NCBI GenBank assembly: GCA_003851245.1
Contig: BHEP01000004.1
Location: forward strand, 28,890-92,889
Length of the DNA: 64,000 bases
Origin: Bacteroidales bacterium
Lineage (GTDB): Bacteria > Bacteroidota > Bacteroidia > Bacteroidales > Azobacteroidaceae
Direction: 5' to 3'
Shown: one piece after another, positions 29,797 to 37,730 of the stretch
Numbering within the stretch: the first letter of the stretch is position 1
Layout: each line of letters begins with the position of its first letter
Position numbers and translations under genes: made by a program
Notes under the pieces: generated by a model
The model's database searches: none
The model's input: only the letters and a program-made list of their open reading frames with translations
What the model was told of the DNA's origin: nothing

Positions 29797-30837
29797 ATGC
29801 AAACTTACCACAAATTCAATTGTCATAAGGTGCGCAGACTAGCCTGCATATTACTTTTTGTCCCTCTCCTTTTTTTTATTCTGTCCTCATTTAAAAAAGG
29901 AACTCCCCAGAAAGAGGAGCAAAGATTGTATACAAATCCTGTAGTTGATGTCAGCTTGCCCGATCCAAGTATTATTAGAGATGCTGATGGAACTTTCTAT
30001 CTTTATGCCACCGAAAACACCCGAAATGTACCCATATACAAGTCGTCCAACCTTGTTGATTGGTCTTTTGTAGGAACTGCATTTAATGATCAAAGCCGAC
30101 CCACGTTTGAAGAGAAAGGAGCTATTTGGGCTCCCGACATCAATTTTATTGATGGACAATATGTACTTTACTACTCAATGTCTGTTTGGGGTGGAGAGTG
30201 GACCTGCGGTATTGGTCTAGCAACAGCAAAAGAGCCCCAAGGTCCTTTCGTTGATCATGGCAAGCTGTTTAGAAGCAATGAAATTGCTGTGCAAAACTCT
30301 ATAGATCCTTTTTATATAGAACAAGATGACAAAAAATTTCTCTTCTGGGGAAGTTTTAGTGGCATTTATGCCATTCAACTCAGCCAAAATGGACTTCTCC
30401 TGATGTCCGAAGCCCAAAAACAGCAAGTAGCAGGCAGTGCCTATGAAGGGGTCTACATACACAAAAAGGACGACTACTACTACCTGTTTGCGTCCATAGG
30501 ATCTTGTTGCGAGGGAGTAAAAAGCACATATACCACTGTCGTTGGGCGATCCAAACAAGTCCTTGGGCCTTACCTCAACAAGCAAGGAGCATCTATGATG
30601 GACAACCAGCATGAGGTAATCTTATCGAAGAATGCCCATTTCGTTGGTGCTGGACATAATTCCGAAATTGTTCAAGACGAAGATGGCAAGGACTGGTTTC
30701 TATACCATGCAGTAGACCTAAAAAATCCCTCTGGAAGAGTACTCATGCTAGACGAAATAAAATGGGTAGAAGGCTGGCCAAGTATCAATGATGGAAGCCC
30801 AAGCTCAGAATATAAGATACCTAGATTTTTAAAATAA
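29797..30837 (+). CDS. GH43-family, endo-arabinanase-like enzyme
   Basis: 346 residues with an N-terminal hydrophobic segment (about 16-31) acting as signal or anchor; no clear lipobox. The catalytic triad can be read as Asp56 in LPDPS, Asp170 in SIDPF and Glu217 in SAYEGVY. The motif GSCCEG behind the third blade (in FASIGSCCEGVKSTY) is typical of arabinan endo-1,5-alpha-L-arabinosidases, making this the most endo-arabinanase-like of the three GH43 enzymes. It starts 8 bases after the preceding gene, so translation is probably coupled. Specificity is inferred from motifs. Confidence 0.85.
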   Translation: MQTYHKFNCHKVRRLACILLFVPLLFFILSSFKKGTPQKEEQRLYTNPVVDVSLPDPSIIRDADGTFYLYATENTRNVPIYKSSNLVDWSFVGTAFNDQSRPTFEEKGAIWAPDINFIDGQYVLYYSMSVWGGEWTCGIGLATAKEPQGPFVDHGKLFRSNEIAVQNSIDPFYIEQDDKKFLFWGSFSGIYAIQLSQNGLLLMSEAQKQQVAGSAYEGVYIHKKDDYYYLFASIGSCCEGVKSTYTTVVGRSKQVLGPYLNKQGASMMDNQHEVILSKNAHFVGAGHNSEIVQDEDGKDWFLYHAVDLKNPSGRVLMLDEIKWVEGWPSINDGSPSSEYKIPRFLK

Positions 30838-30847
30838 CAACATACTT

Positions 30848-31825
30848 ATGAAACAATTAATTATTCCCTTCGTTTTCGCCTTCATGGCACTACAATCTTG
30901 CGAAGAGAAGCCCAAAGCAAAGGCTGGAAATCCCGTTTTTCCTGGCTGGTATGCCGATCCCGAAGGTATTATCTTCGACCAAAAGTATTGGATATATCCC
31001 ACCTATTCGGCTCCCTACGACGAGCAAGTATTTATGGATGCCTATTCCTCGTCCGACCTAGTAAATTGGACAAAGCATCCTAAAATTATTGATACAGTAG
31101 CCGTTCCTTGGGTCAAGCGTGCCATGTGGGCTCCCTCCATCATAAAGAAGGAAAATGATTACTTCCTCTTCTTTGCTGGCAACGATATTCAAAGCGACGA
31201 CGAATATGGCGGCATAGGGGTGGCAATAGCCGATAGACCTGAAGGGCCTTACAAAGATTATCTTGGAAAACCCCTAATCGATAAATTCCACAACGGGGCA
31301 CAGCCCATAGATCAATTTGTGTTTTGCGACAAAGATGGAACCTACTACATCTATTATGGGGGCTGGAAACATTGCAATGTGGCAATTCTTAAAAAAGATT
31401 TTACTGGTTTTGAAGCCCTTCCTTCTGGCGAAACTTTTATGGAAGTTACTCCCGAATCCTACGTTGAAGGCCCCTTTATGTTTGTGCGCAATGGCAAATA
31501 CTATTTCATGTGGTCGGAAGGTGGATGGACAGGGCCCAATTATTCTGTGGCTTATGCCATAGCCGACAGCCCTCTAGGGCCTTTCAAACGAGTAGATAGA
31601 ATTTTACAGCAAGATCCCAATGTGGCTACAGGAGCCGGACACCATTCGGTAATCCATGAGCCCAAAAGCGACAAATATTACATGGTTTATCACCGCCGTC
31701 CCCTCAGCGAAACCGATGGAAATCACAGAGAAACCTGTATTGATGAAATGTTTTTTGATGAAAATGGATTCATCTTGCCCGTAGTAATTACACACGAGGG
31801 AGTGGAAGAAAATAACTTGAACTAA
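30848..31825 (+). CDS. GH43-family exo-glycosidase, lipoprotein
   Basis: 325 residues. A lipoprotein signal ends ALQSC (Cys18). The propeller carries Asp37 in YADPEG, Asp155 in PIDQF and Glu207 in YVEGPF, the complete GH43 triad, plus MWAPSIIKKENDYFLFFAG and a final TGAGHHSV motif. The opening GNPVFPGWYADPEG is common in exo-acting alpha-L-arabinofuranosidase-like members. It lies 10 bases behind the preceding GH43 gene. The sugar specificity is not settled. Confidence 0.87.
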   Translation: MKQLIIPFVFAFMALQSCEEKPKAKAGNPVFPGWYADPEGIIFDQKYWIYPTYSAPYDEQVFMDAYSSSDLVNWTKHPKIIDTVAVPWVKRAMWAPSIIKKENDYFLFFAGNDIQSDDEYGGIGVAIADRPEGPYKDYLGKPLIDKFHNGAQPIDQFVFCDKDGTYYIYYGGWKHCNVAILKKDFTGFEALPSGETFMEVTPESYVEGPFMFVRNGKYYFMWSEGGWTGPNYSVAYAIADSPLGPFKRVDRILQQDPNVATGAGHHSVIHEPKSDKYYMVYHRRPLSETDGNHRETCIDEMFFDENGFILPVVITHEGVEENNLN

Positions 31826-31826
31826 A

Positions 31827-31857
31827 CAATAAAATAACAATAAAATAACAATAAAAT
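31827..31857 (+). repeat. 11-bp tandem repeat leading into the GH92 start codon
   Basis: The unit CAATAAAATAA is present in nearly three copies, the last ending in the ATG of the GH92 gene (CAATAAAATG). It occupies the whole ribosome-binding region. Copy-number slippage would change spacing in front of the start. Confidence 0.8.
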
Positions 31858-34138
31858 GAGAAAAATTATTTTAGTATGTCTTGTATTGTCTTGCTTCAAG
31901 CTTTCGGCGCAAGAAGTAATCAGTCTGAGCAATCCTGTAGACTTCGTCAATCCCCTGATGGGAACAGCCTCCAAACATTCATTGTCCACAGGCAATACTT
32001 ATCCTTCTATTTCTCTTCCCTGGGGAATGAATTGCTGGATGCCACAAACAGGAAAAATGGGAGATGGCTGGGCATATACCTACGATGCCGACAAGATCAG
32101 AGGATTCAAACAAACACACCAACCCAGTCCATGGATCAACGATTATGGGCAATTTGCCCTCATGGCAGTAACAGGAAAGCTGGTATTTGATCAGGATGAA
32201 AGAGCTAGCTGGTTTTCGCATAAGTCAGAAACAGCAAGACCTTATTACTACAAAACCTATCTTGCCGATTTCGACGTTTCGGTAGAAATAACACCGACAG
32301 AACGATGCGCCGCATTTCGTTTTACCTTTCCTCAAAATGACAGCTCATTCATCATTGTAGATGCAATGGACAAGGGATCATATATCAAAATTATTCCCGA
32401 AGAAAAAAAGATAATCGGCTATACCACAAAGAACAGTGGTGGCGTGCCCGAAAATTTTAAAAACTATTTCGTTATCTATTTCGACAAGGCCTTTGAATAC
32501 AAACAGGCTTGGGAAAATGGCAAGAAGCTTAGCCAGGCATTGGAAATAAGCTGCGATCACTCTGGGGCAAGCATAGGATTCAAAACCCACAAAGGGGAAG
32601 TCGTAAATGCAAAAATTGCATCGTCCTTCATTAGCTTTGAGCAAGCCGAACTAAACCTCAAAGAACTCGGTGCTAGAGATTTTGAAGCAATCAAAACAGA
32701 TGCAAAAGCCATATGGAATAAGGAACTTGGACGTATGAAGGCCGAGGGTGGAAGTATAGACCAAATACGTACGTTTTATTCTTGCCTATACCGCACGATG
32801 CTATTTCCTAGGAGCTTTTACGAATACGACAAAGACGGAAAGGTTATGCACTACAGCCCCTACAATGGACAGGTATTGCCTGGATATATGTTTACCGACA
32901 ATGGTTTTTGGGATACTTTTCGCGCCGTATTTCCTCTCTTCAATTTGATGTATCCTTCACTAAATGCCAAAATACAAGAGGGTTTGGTCAATGCCTACAA
33001 AGAAAGTGGCTGGCTTCCCGAATGGGCAAGTCCAGGTCATAGAGATTGTATGATAGGCTCTAATTCTGCATCCATCGTTGCCGATGCCTACCTAAAAGGA
33101 GCTAGAGGCTACGACATAGAAACGCTGTATGAGGCCTTACTGAAAAACTCTGAAAACGAAGGACCCTTGAGTTCCGTTGGGCGCAAAGGAGTTGCCTACT
33201 ACAATAAACTTGGATATATTCCATACAATGTAGGGGTGCACGAAAATGCAGCACGCACTCTTGAATATGCCTACAACGACTATTGTATCTACGAACTTGC
33301 CAAAGTGCTCAAAAGACCACAAGAAGAACTCGACAGATTTGCCAAAAGATCGCAAAACTATCGCAATCTATACGACCCCTCAACAAAATTGATGCGTGGC
33401 AAGAATGAAGATGGCACTTTTCAATCGCCCTTCAATCCCTACAAATGGGGTGATGCTTTTACCGAAGGAAATAGCTGGCACTACACCTGGAGCGTGTTTC
33501 ATGATGTGGAGGGCTTGGTTGATCTGATGGGCGGCAAAAAACCTTTCGTAGAAATGCTGGATTCCATTTTTGTCGTTCCCCCCATTTATGACGATTCGTA
33601 CTATGGATTCTGTATACACGAAATCAAGGAAATGCAAATCATGAATATGGGAAATTATGCCCACGGCAACCAACCCATACAGCACATGATATATCTTTAT
33701 AATTATGCTGGTGAACCGTGGAAAACGCAGTACTGGTCGCGCGAAATAATGAACAGAATGTATACTCCCACCCCCGATGGATATTGTGGCGACGAAGACA
33801 ACGGGCAAACATCGGCTTGGTATGTATTCTCTGCCATGGGCTTTTATCCCGTTTGTCCCGCTACTGATCAATATGTGATAGGGGCTCCTCTATTCAAAAA
33901 GATGACCCTCACCCTAGAAAATGGCAACAAGATCCTTATAAATGCGCCAAAAAATAGCGAAGACAATAAATATGTACAAGCAGTTCAATATAAGGGGACG
34001 CCATACTCTAAAAATTGGTTGAGCCACAAGGAATTAATGAAGGGTGCTATCATCGACTTCAATATGTCGCCAACTCCCAGTAAGACTAGAGGCACTCAGA
34101 AGAAAGATTATCCCTATTCCTTCTCTGATAGTAAATAA
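31856..34138 (+). CDS. GH92-family alpha-mannosidase (alpha-1,2 type likely)
   Basis: 760 residues with a signal peptide (about 1-19, ending LSAQ). It has an N-terminal beta-sandwich (about 25-255) and an (alpha/alpha)6 barrel. Family residues can be placed: the acid Glu537 in TEGNSW, base Asp646/Asp648 in GDEDNGQTSAWYVFSAMGFYPV, and His588-Glu589 in CIHEIKEM. From memory these align with Bt3990 (Glu533, Asp642/644, His584-Glu585) at nearly constant offset; the His-Glu pair is associated with alpha-1,2 specificity. GH92 enzymes are calcium-dependent exo-mannosidases. Last gene of PUL 2, with a strong hairpin behind it. Confidence 0.92.
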   Translation: MRKIILVCLVLSCFKLSAQEVISLSNPVDFVNPLMGTASKHSLSTGNTYPSISLPWGMNCWMPQTGKMGDGWAYTYDADKIRGFKQTHQPSPWINDYGQFALMAVTGKLVFDQDERASWFSHKSETARPYYYKTYLADFDVSVEITPTERCAAFRFTFPQNDSSFIIVDAMDKGSYIKIIPEEKKIIGYTTKNSGGVPENFKNYFVIYFDKAFEYKQAWENGKKLSQALEISCDHSGASIGFKTHKGEVVNAKIASSFISFEQAELNLKELGARDFEAIKTDAKAIWNKELGRMKAEGGSIDQIRTFYSCLYRTMLFPRSFYEYDKDGKVMHYSPYNGQVLPGYMFTDNGFWDTFRAVFPLFNLMYPSLNAKIQEGLVNAYKESGWLPEWASPGHRDCMIGSNSASIVADAYLKGARGYDIETLYEALLKNSENEGPLSSVGRKGVAYYNKLGYIPYNVGVHENAARTLEYAYNDYCIYELAKVLKRPQEELDRFAKRSQNYRNLYDPSTKLMRGKNEDGTFQSPFNPYKWGDAFTEGNSWHYTWSVFHDVEGLVDLMGGKKPFVEMLDSIFVVPPIYDDSYYGFCIHEIKEMQIMNMGNYAHGNQPIQHMIYLYNYAGEPWKTQYWSREIMNRMYTPTPDGYCGDEDNGQTSAWYVFSAMGFYPVCPATDQYVIGAPLFKKMTLTLENGNKILINAPKNSEDNKYVQAVQYKGTPYSKNWLSHKELMKGAIIDFNMSPTPSKTRGTQKKDYPYSFSDSK

Positions 34139-34145
34139 TAGTTGT

Positions 34146-34189
34146 TTGCATCTCTTTATGAAAATCAAAGTAAGCATAAAGAGATGCAA
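34146..34189 (+). terminator. Hairpin terminator at the end of PUL 2
   Basis: Perfect 15-bp inverted repeat, 34146-34160 with 34175-34189, 14-base loop, 7 bases after the GH92 stop. No T tract follows, so termination may need a factor, or the hairpin may protect the 3' end. Confidence 0.65.
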
Positions 34190-34612
34190 TAATATTCCCC
34201 AATCACTCAGCTCCCGAAGGCTTGTATTTTTAGTGTTGATTCATAATTTGCGTGTGTTTAGTTAGGCTTCTATTTCGTATATGCTCGGTAGCGTCCCCTT
34301 AAATGCCTGCTCCAATTCACGCTCATCGGCTCAGGCAGCATTCTATTTAAATAGGTCGATGCCTTAACTACAACCTTTTTCGATACTAACAGATGCTTAG
34401 GCTTAAGCTCCTGCCAATAAAGTAATAGACTCAAAGTATTTATAATTAGATATATAAAGAATAAACAGATAAGAAAAACGTGATATAAATTAATTAAATA
34501 TCGATATAGTCAACTATATTTGCGCCACAATTACGTTGCAGCAATAGGGAGTAAGGCTTACTTTTTTTATTGTCGCAACAAAAAAACAAATTTTAGACGC
34601 CGCCTTAATTTA

Positions 34613-34642
34613 TTGTTGTTTGGTTTTTTTGTTGTAAATTTG
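34613..34642 (+). promoter_or_regulatory. Bacteroides-type promoter of the lipoprotein gene at 34716
   Basis: TTG at 34613-34615, 19 bases, TAAATTTG at 34635-34642. The ATG lies 74 bases beyond, giving a leader of about 65 bases. Confidence 0.7.
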
Positions 34643-34715
34643 TAGATTGTTACTACTCGTTAAACAAAATCAAGTAGCCTTTGCAAGTTTAATTCAGCAA
34701 TAATATAAAATTAAA

Positions 34716-35501
34716 ATGACTAAAAAATTATTTTTTCCTTTTTTCCTTTTTATCGCATTGGCGATGGGAGCATGTTCAGATGACGATGACAATATCACAG
34801 GTGGAGTTGTCGAAGTCAAAAAACAGATTGTAAAATATGATGGCTCTGCTTTGGGCGATGATATTTTTGAATTTAAGTATGATAGCAAACACACACTTTC
34901 TTCCTTTGTTCAATATTATGGGAGATCCGAGATGGTAATAAACTATGCATTGACGTTTGATTCTGAGAATAAATTACAGTCTCTCAAAAAGACTAGGCCA
35001 GATGGGCGCTCAACAACAAGAGAATTTACCTATAGTGCGAATAAGCTTGTAGTCAAAAATATTTACGCCTATTATGAAGGCGATGTATATGAATATACCG
35101 ATACATTGCATCTAAATGCGAATGGGCTTGTAATAAAAATCATAGGCGATCTTTCGGAATATTTTATTGAATATGAATATGATGAAAAAGGGAATATTAT
35201 AAGATATTTCGAAACTTCTAAAGAGGGGGGTAAAATACTGCAAGGAACTTATAAATATGATGATAAAAAATGTTTATTTTCTAATCAAGGACTTCCACAA
35301 TGGTTTTGGGTATACTTTGGTGATGGTCTCGAAGTGTGTGGGGGTCAAAATAATTTAAAAGAAGCTGCATATAAGGATGGAAGCGAAGATATAATTGTAA
35401 ATGTGGAATATGTTTATGACAATGAAGGGTATCCTTTGCGAGGTTTTTTAAAGGGAGAGCCTGACGTAGCAGAAGTAATGACCTATCAAGTAATAAAATA
35501 A
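34716..35501 (+). CDS. Lipoprotein with YD/RHS-like repeats
   Basis: 261 residues. The lipoprotein signal ends AMGAC (Cys20) and is followed by an acidic SDDDDN stretch often seen in surface-exported lipoproteins of Bacteroidota. The rest is beta-strand-rich with repeated Tyr-Asp turns such as IEYEYDEKGNIIRYF, GTYKYDDKKC and VEYVYDNEGYP, similar to RHS-like or DUF4595-type repeats. No enzyme motif is seen. It is a single-gene unit with its own promoter and a textbook terminator, lying between mobile-element remnants. Function unknown. Confidence 0.75.
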   Translation: MTKKLFFPFFLFIALAMGACSDDDDNITGGVVEVKKQIVKYDGSALGDDIFEFKYDSKHTLSSFVQYYGRSEMVINYALTFDSENKLQSLKKTRPDGRSTTREFTYSANKLVVKNIYAYYEGDVYEYTDTLHLNANGLVIKIIGDLSEYFIEYEYDEKGNIIRYFETSKEGGKILQGTYKYDDKKCLFSNQGLPQWFWVYFGDGLEVCGGQNNLKEAAYKDGSEDIIVNVEYVYDNEGYPLRGFLKGEPDVAEVMTYQVIK

Positions 35502-35534
35502 GTACTATCTGCAGATAGTAAAAAAATTGGAAAT

Positions 35535-35568
35535 AAAAAAAGCTTGCCCATACCGGCAAGCTTTTTTT
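35535..35568 (+). terminator. Intrinsic terminator after the lipoprotein gene
   Basis: Perfect 14-bp stem (35535-35548 with 35555-35568; GCTTGCC/GGCAAGC core flanked by A7 and T7) and a 6-base loop. A classical Rho-independent terminator 33 bases after the stop, probably working in both directions. Confidence 0.92.
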
Positions 35569-35622
35569 ATTTAGACTGCTAAATATGTGTTTAGTATTGA
35601 CAAGTGTATATAGTAATTAATA

Positions 35623-36010
35623 TTGCTCAAAGAGATTGTATCGGCAAAAGGATCGGTACTTATTTTTGATAGAGGATGCGTTGACTATGCTACCTATGAG
35701 AAATTTACCCAAGAATATGATATACCCCAAAATGCTGATAGTCGTATTCTGAAAGATGAAGAAATTAGGGTGCTGTATGGAGAAAATAGAAAACTAAGAC
35801 ATCGTAGCCGCAGCATAGCCTACCGGGATAGCAAAAATAATCGACTTTTTGTTTTTTGTGACTAATAATTTGGAGATGACAAGTCAAGAGATTGCTTTAA
35901 TTTATAAGCGTAGATGGCAAATAGAATTGCTTTTAAAAATAAAAATGCTAAATATGATAATCAAGTAGTTAGTGTACAAAAACTAAAGAATATAGGTTTT
36001 GCCGGATAAT
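35623..36010 (+). pseudogene. Decayed IS4-type transposase fragment
   Basis: The reading frame from 35623 gives GSVLIFDRGCVDYATYEKFTQE, resembling the second catalytic block of IS4-family DDE transposases, then SRILKDEEIRVLYGENRKL. It stops at 35863-35865; the next frame continues directly with FFVTNNLEMTSQEIALIYKR RWQIELL, the third (YREK-like) block, so one frameshift separates them. Further on, NAKYDNQVV-like codons appear in yet another frame. The N-terminal third, the first aspartate block and terminal repeats are not visible. It is a non-functional remnant, about 390 bases long. Confidence 0.75.
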
Positions 36011-36046
36011 AAAGGCATTATATATAAGAATAAGATATAAAATGTG

Positions 36047-36054
36047 TAAATTTG
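36047..36054 (+). promoter_or_regulatory. Candidate -7 box of the cytochrome-fusion gene
   Basis: TAAATTTG matches TAnnTTTG, 38 bases before the ATG at 36093. No TTG is found at the usual distance upstream, so confidence is limited. Confidence 0.45.
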
Positions 36055-36092
36055 CATATATAAAAATTACTTGAGTTATAATCACCGCAAAT

Positions 36093-37667
36093 ATGTCTTA
36101 TAGGAAATCGGCTTTTAGTTTTAAAAAGAACAAAAATAGGTACAGAAACAAGTCTAGTAAGGGCACAAAATGGTTTTTATTTATTGCTGGTTTGTTTGCA
36201 GGCATTATTCTTATGTGCTCTGCATACCAAACATCAGTTTATTTTTCTACCGACGACTCGTGCATGTCTTGCCACGTACATCCACATGCCCACGAAAGCT
36301 GGAAAATGTCGGTGCATGTAAACAATAAAAGTGGGGTAAAGGTGCATTGCGTAGATTGCCATCTACCTCCCAAAACGAATACCGCCGATCATTATACCGC
36401 AAAAATAAAACTTAGCATACATGATATTTGGGGATACCTCACAAAAGATAGTGCCGACTTTGACTGGGAAGCTAAGTCGCAACTTGAACATGCAGTAAAA
36501 TTTATTCCCAACGAGTCTTGTAAAGAATGCCACGCCAATCTTTTTCCGCAGGGAGTAAGTGACGATGGCATTACAGCCCACCTATATTATGAGGGAAATG
36601 AAAAGAAGCTAAATTTGCAATGTATAAGCTGTCATTTGGATGTTGGGCACTACAACCCCAACTACAAGCATGCCAAGCTTAGCGGGATTCCTGGTCAAGA
36701 AAAAATGCAAACCGATACCAGCCTATTCTATAAATCGGCAACACCTATTACTTCTTTCTCCGATTTTATAGAAACAATTCCTAACACTCCATTGTCGCTC
36801 AGCATGAAGGCCATTCCAGGAGGAACATTCAAGATGGGAAGCCCCTCAGATGAGCCTTTTAGAAGAGATGACGAGGGTCCCATAAGGGAGGTTGGCATTG
36901 ACCCTTTCTTTATGGCAGAGGTAGAAATCAATTGGGATCTTTATTGGGCGTTTTATGCACAAACAATGTCTGAGGGGCGAATAGCTCCGCAGGCAGTTTA
37001 CGACAATAATAGCTCCGATGATGTAGATGCCATTTCTGGACCTACCCCTCCCTTCGGACTTCCTGACCAAGGATGGGGTGGGGGCGATAGGCCTGCCATC
37101 ACGATGACTCACTATGGAGCTCAAACATTCTGCCTGTGGCTGTCTAAAAAAACAGGCAAAAAATATCGGCTACCCACAGAAGCCGAATGGGAATATGCTG
37201 CCAGAGGGGGCACTCAAACACCTTATTTCTTTGAAGGAAGCCCCAAAGACTTCTCTAATGAGGGCTTTTGGAGGAAATTTTTTGATGCCAAAACCGAGGG
37301 CATAAGCTCCTTTGCTATTTATAAAAATAATAGCAAAAGCCGTACTCAAGAGCCTAGCGAAGTGATGCCAAATCCATTTGGACTAAAAAATATGCTGGGC
37401 AATACCATGGAATATTGTGCCGACAAATACCAAGCACAAGCTTACTCTAAAACAGCAGAAAAAATAAACAGTCCAATAGTCGAGCAGGGGCAAGAATATG
37501 TGGTAAGGGGAGGGAATTATGCCTCCGATGCTGCCGATATTCGCTGCGCCGCTCGCCAACATACCCAGTCTGAAGAATGGCTGAAAACAGACCCCCAGCA
37601 GCCCAAAAGCATATGGTGGTATTCAGATATTAGGGGCATAGGCTTTAGGGTGGTCTGCGACAAATAG
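36093..37667 (+). CDS. NapC/NirT-like tetrahaem cytochrome fused to an FGE-fold (SUMF1) domain
   Basis: 524 residues. A basic N-terminus, one membrane span (about 26-45), then four c-type haem sites: CMSCH (57-61), CVDCH (86-90), CKECH (143-147) and CISCH (177-181), as in NapC/NrfH quinol dehydrogenases. Residues about 238-523 form a SUMF1/FGE-type domain (IPGGTFKMGSP, RLPTEAEWEYAARGG, NPFGLKNMLGNTMEYCAD, VVRGGNYASDAADIRCAAR, GIGFRVVC). The cysteines that make formylglycine in true FGE are missing from the RGGNYASDAADIR region, so sulfatase activation is unlikely. The protein would sit in the inner membrane facing the periplasm. The Gfo/Idh and DUF1080 genes follow closely, suggesting a redox role in sugar oxidation (inference). 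Confidence 0.88.
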   Translation: MSYRKSAFSFKKNKNRYRNKSSKGTKWFLFIAGLFAGIILMCSAYQTSVYFSTDDSCMSCHVHPHAHESWKMSVHVNNKSGVKVHCVDCHLPPKTNTADHYTAKIKLSIHDIWGYLTKDSADFDWEAKSQLEHAVKFIPNESCKECHANLFPQGVSDDGITAHLYYEGNEKKLNLQCISCHLDVGHYNPNYKHAKLSGIPGQEKMQTDTSLFYKSATPITSFSDFIETIPNTPLSLSMKAIPGGTFKMGSPSDEPFRRDDEGPIREVGIDPFFMAEVEINWDLYWAFYAQTMSEGRIAPQAVYDNNSSDDVDAISGPTPPFGLPDQGWGGGDRPAITMTHYGAQTFCLWLSKKTGKKYRLPTEAEWEYAARGGTQTPYFFEGSPKDFSNEGFWRKFFDAKTEGISSFAIYKNNSKSRTQEPSEVMPNPFGLKNMLGNTMEYCADKYQAQAYSKTAEKINSPIVEQGQEYVVRGGNYASDAADIRCAARQHTQSEEWLKTDPQQPKSIWWYSDIRGIGFRVVCDK

Positions 37668-37730
37668 CGATCAAATATTTAGTCCTTCTATCAACCGTCG
37701 ATTATCATGTATTAACTTAAATAATAAGGT

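Larger units (their letters stand above)
34139..34715. other. Intergenic region between GH92 and a lone lipoprotein gene
   Basis: Holds the GH92 terminator (34146-34189), a minus-strand open stretch without a start (34270-34514, ending RGRYRAYTK) that may be a remnant gene, a TAnnTTTG box at 34515-34522, nested hairpins at 34535-34579 and the promoter of the next gene (34613-34642). No complete gene is seen. The outer hairpin arms (34535-34545 and 34569-34579) match at 9 of 11 positions; inside is AGTAA/TTACT followed by a T run. Confidence 0.55.

Noticed and set aside
34270..34514. Minus-strand open stretch of about 80 codons ending RGRYRAYTK
   Set aside because: No start codon, the 5' part is low-complexity AT-rich translation, and no family is recognised. 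Mentioned only as a possible remnant in the intergenic entry.
36093..37667. Sulfatase-maturing enzyme encoded by the FGE-fold gene
   Set aside because: The formylglycine-forming cysteines are absent and no sulfatase gene is present.
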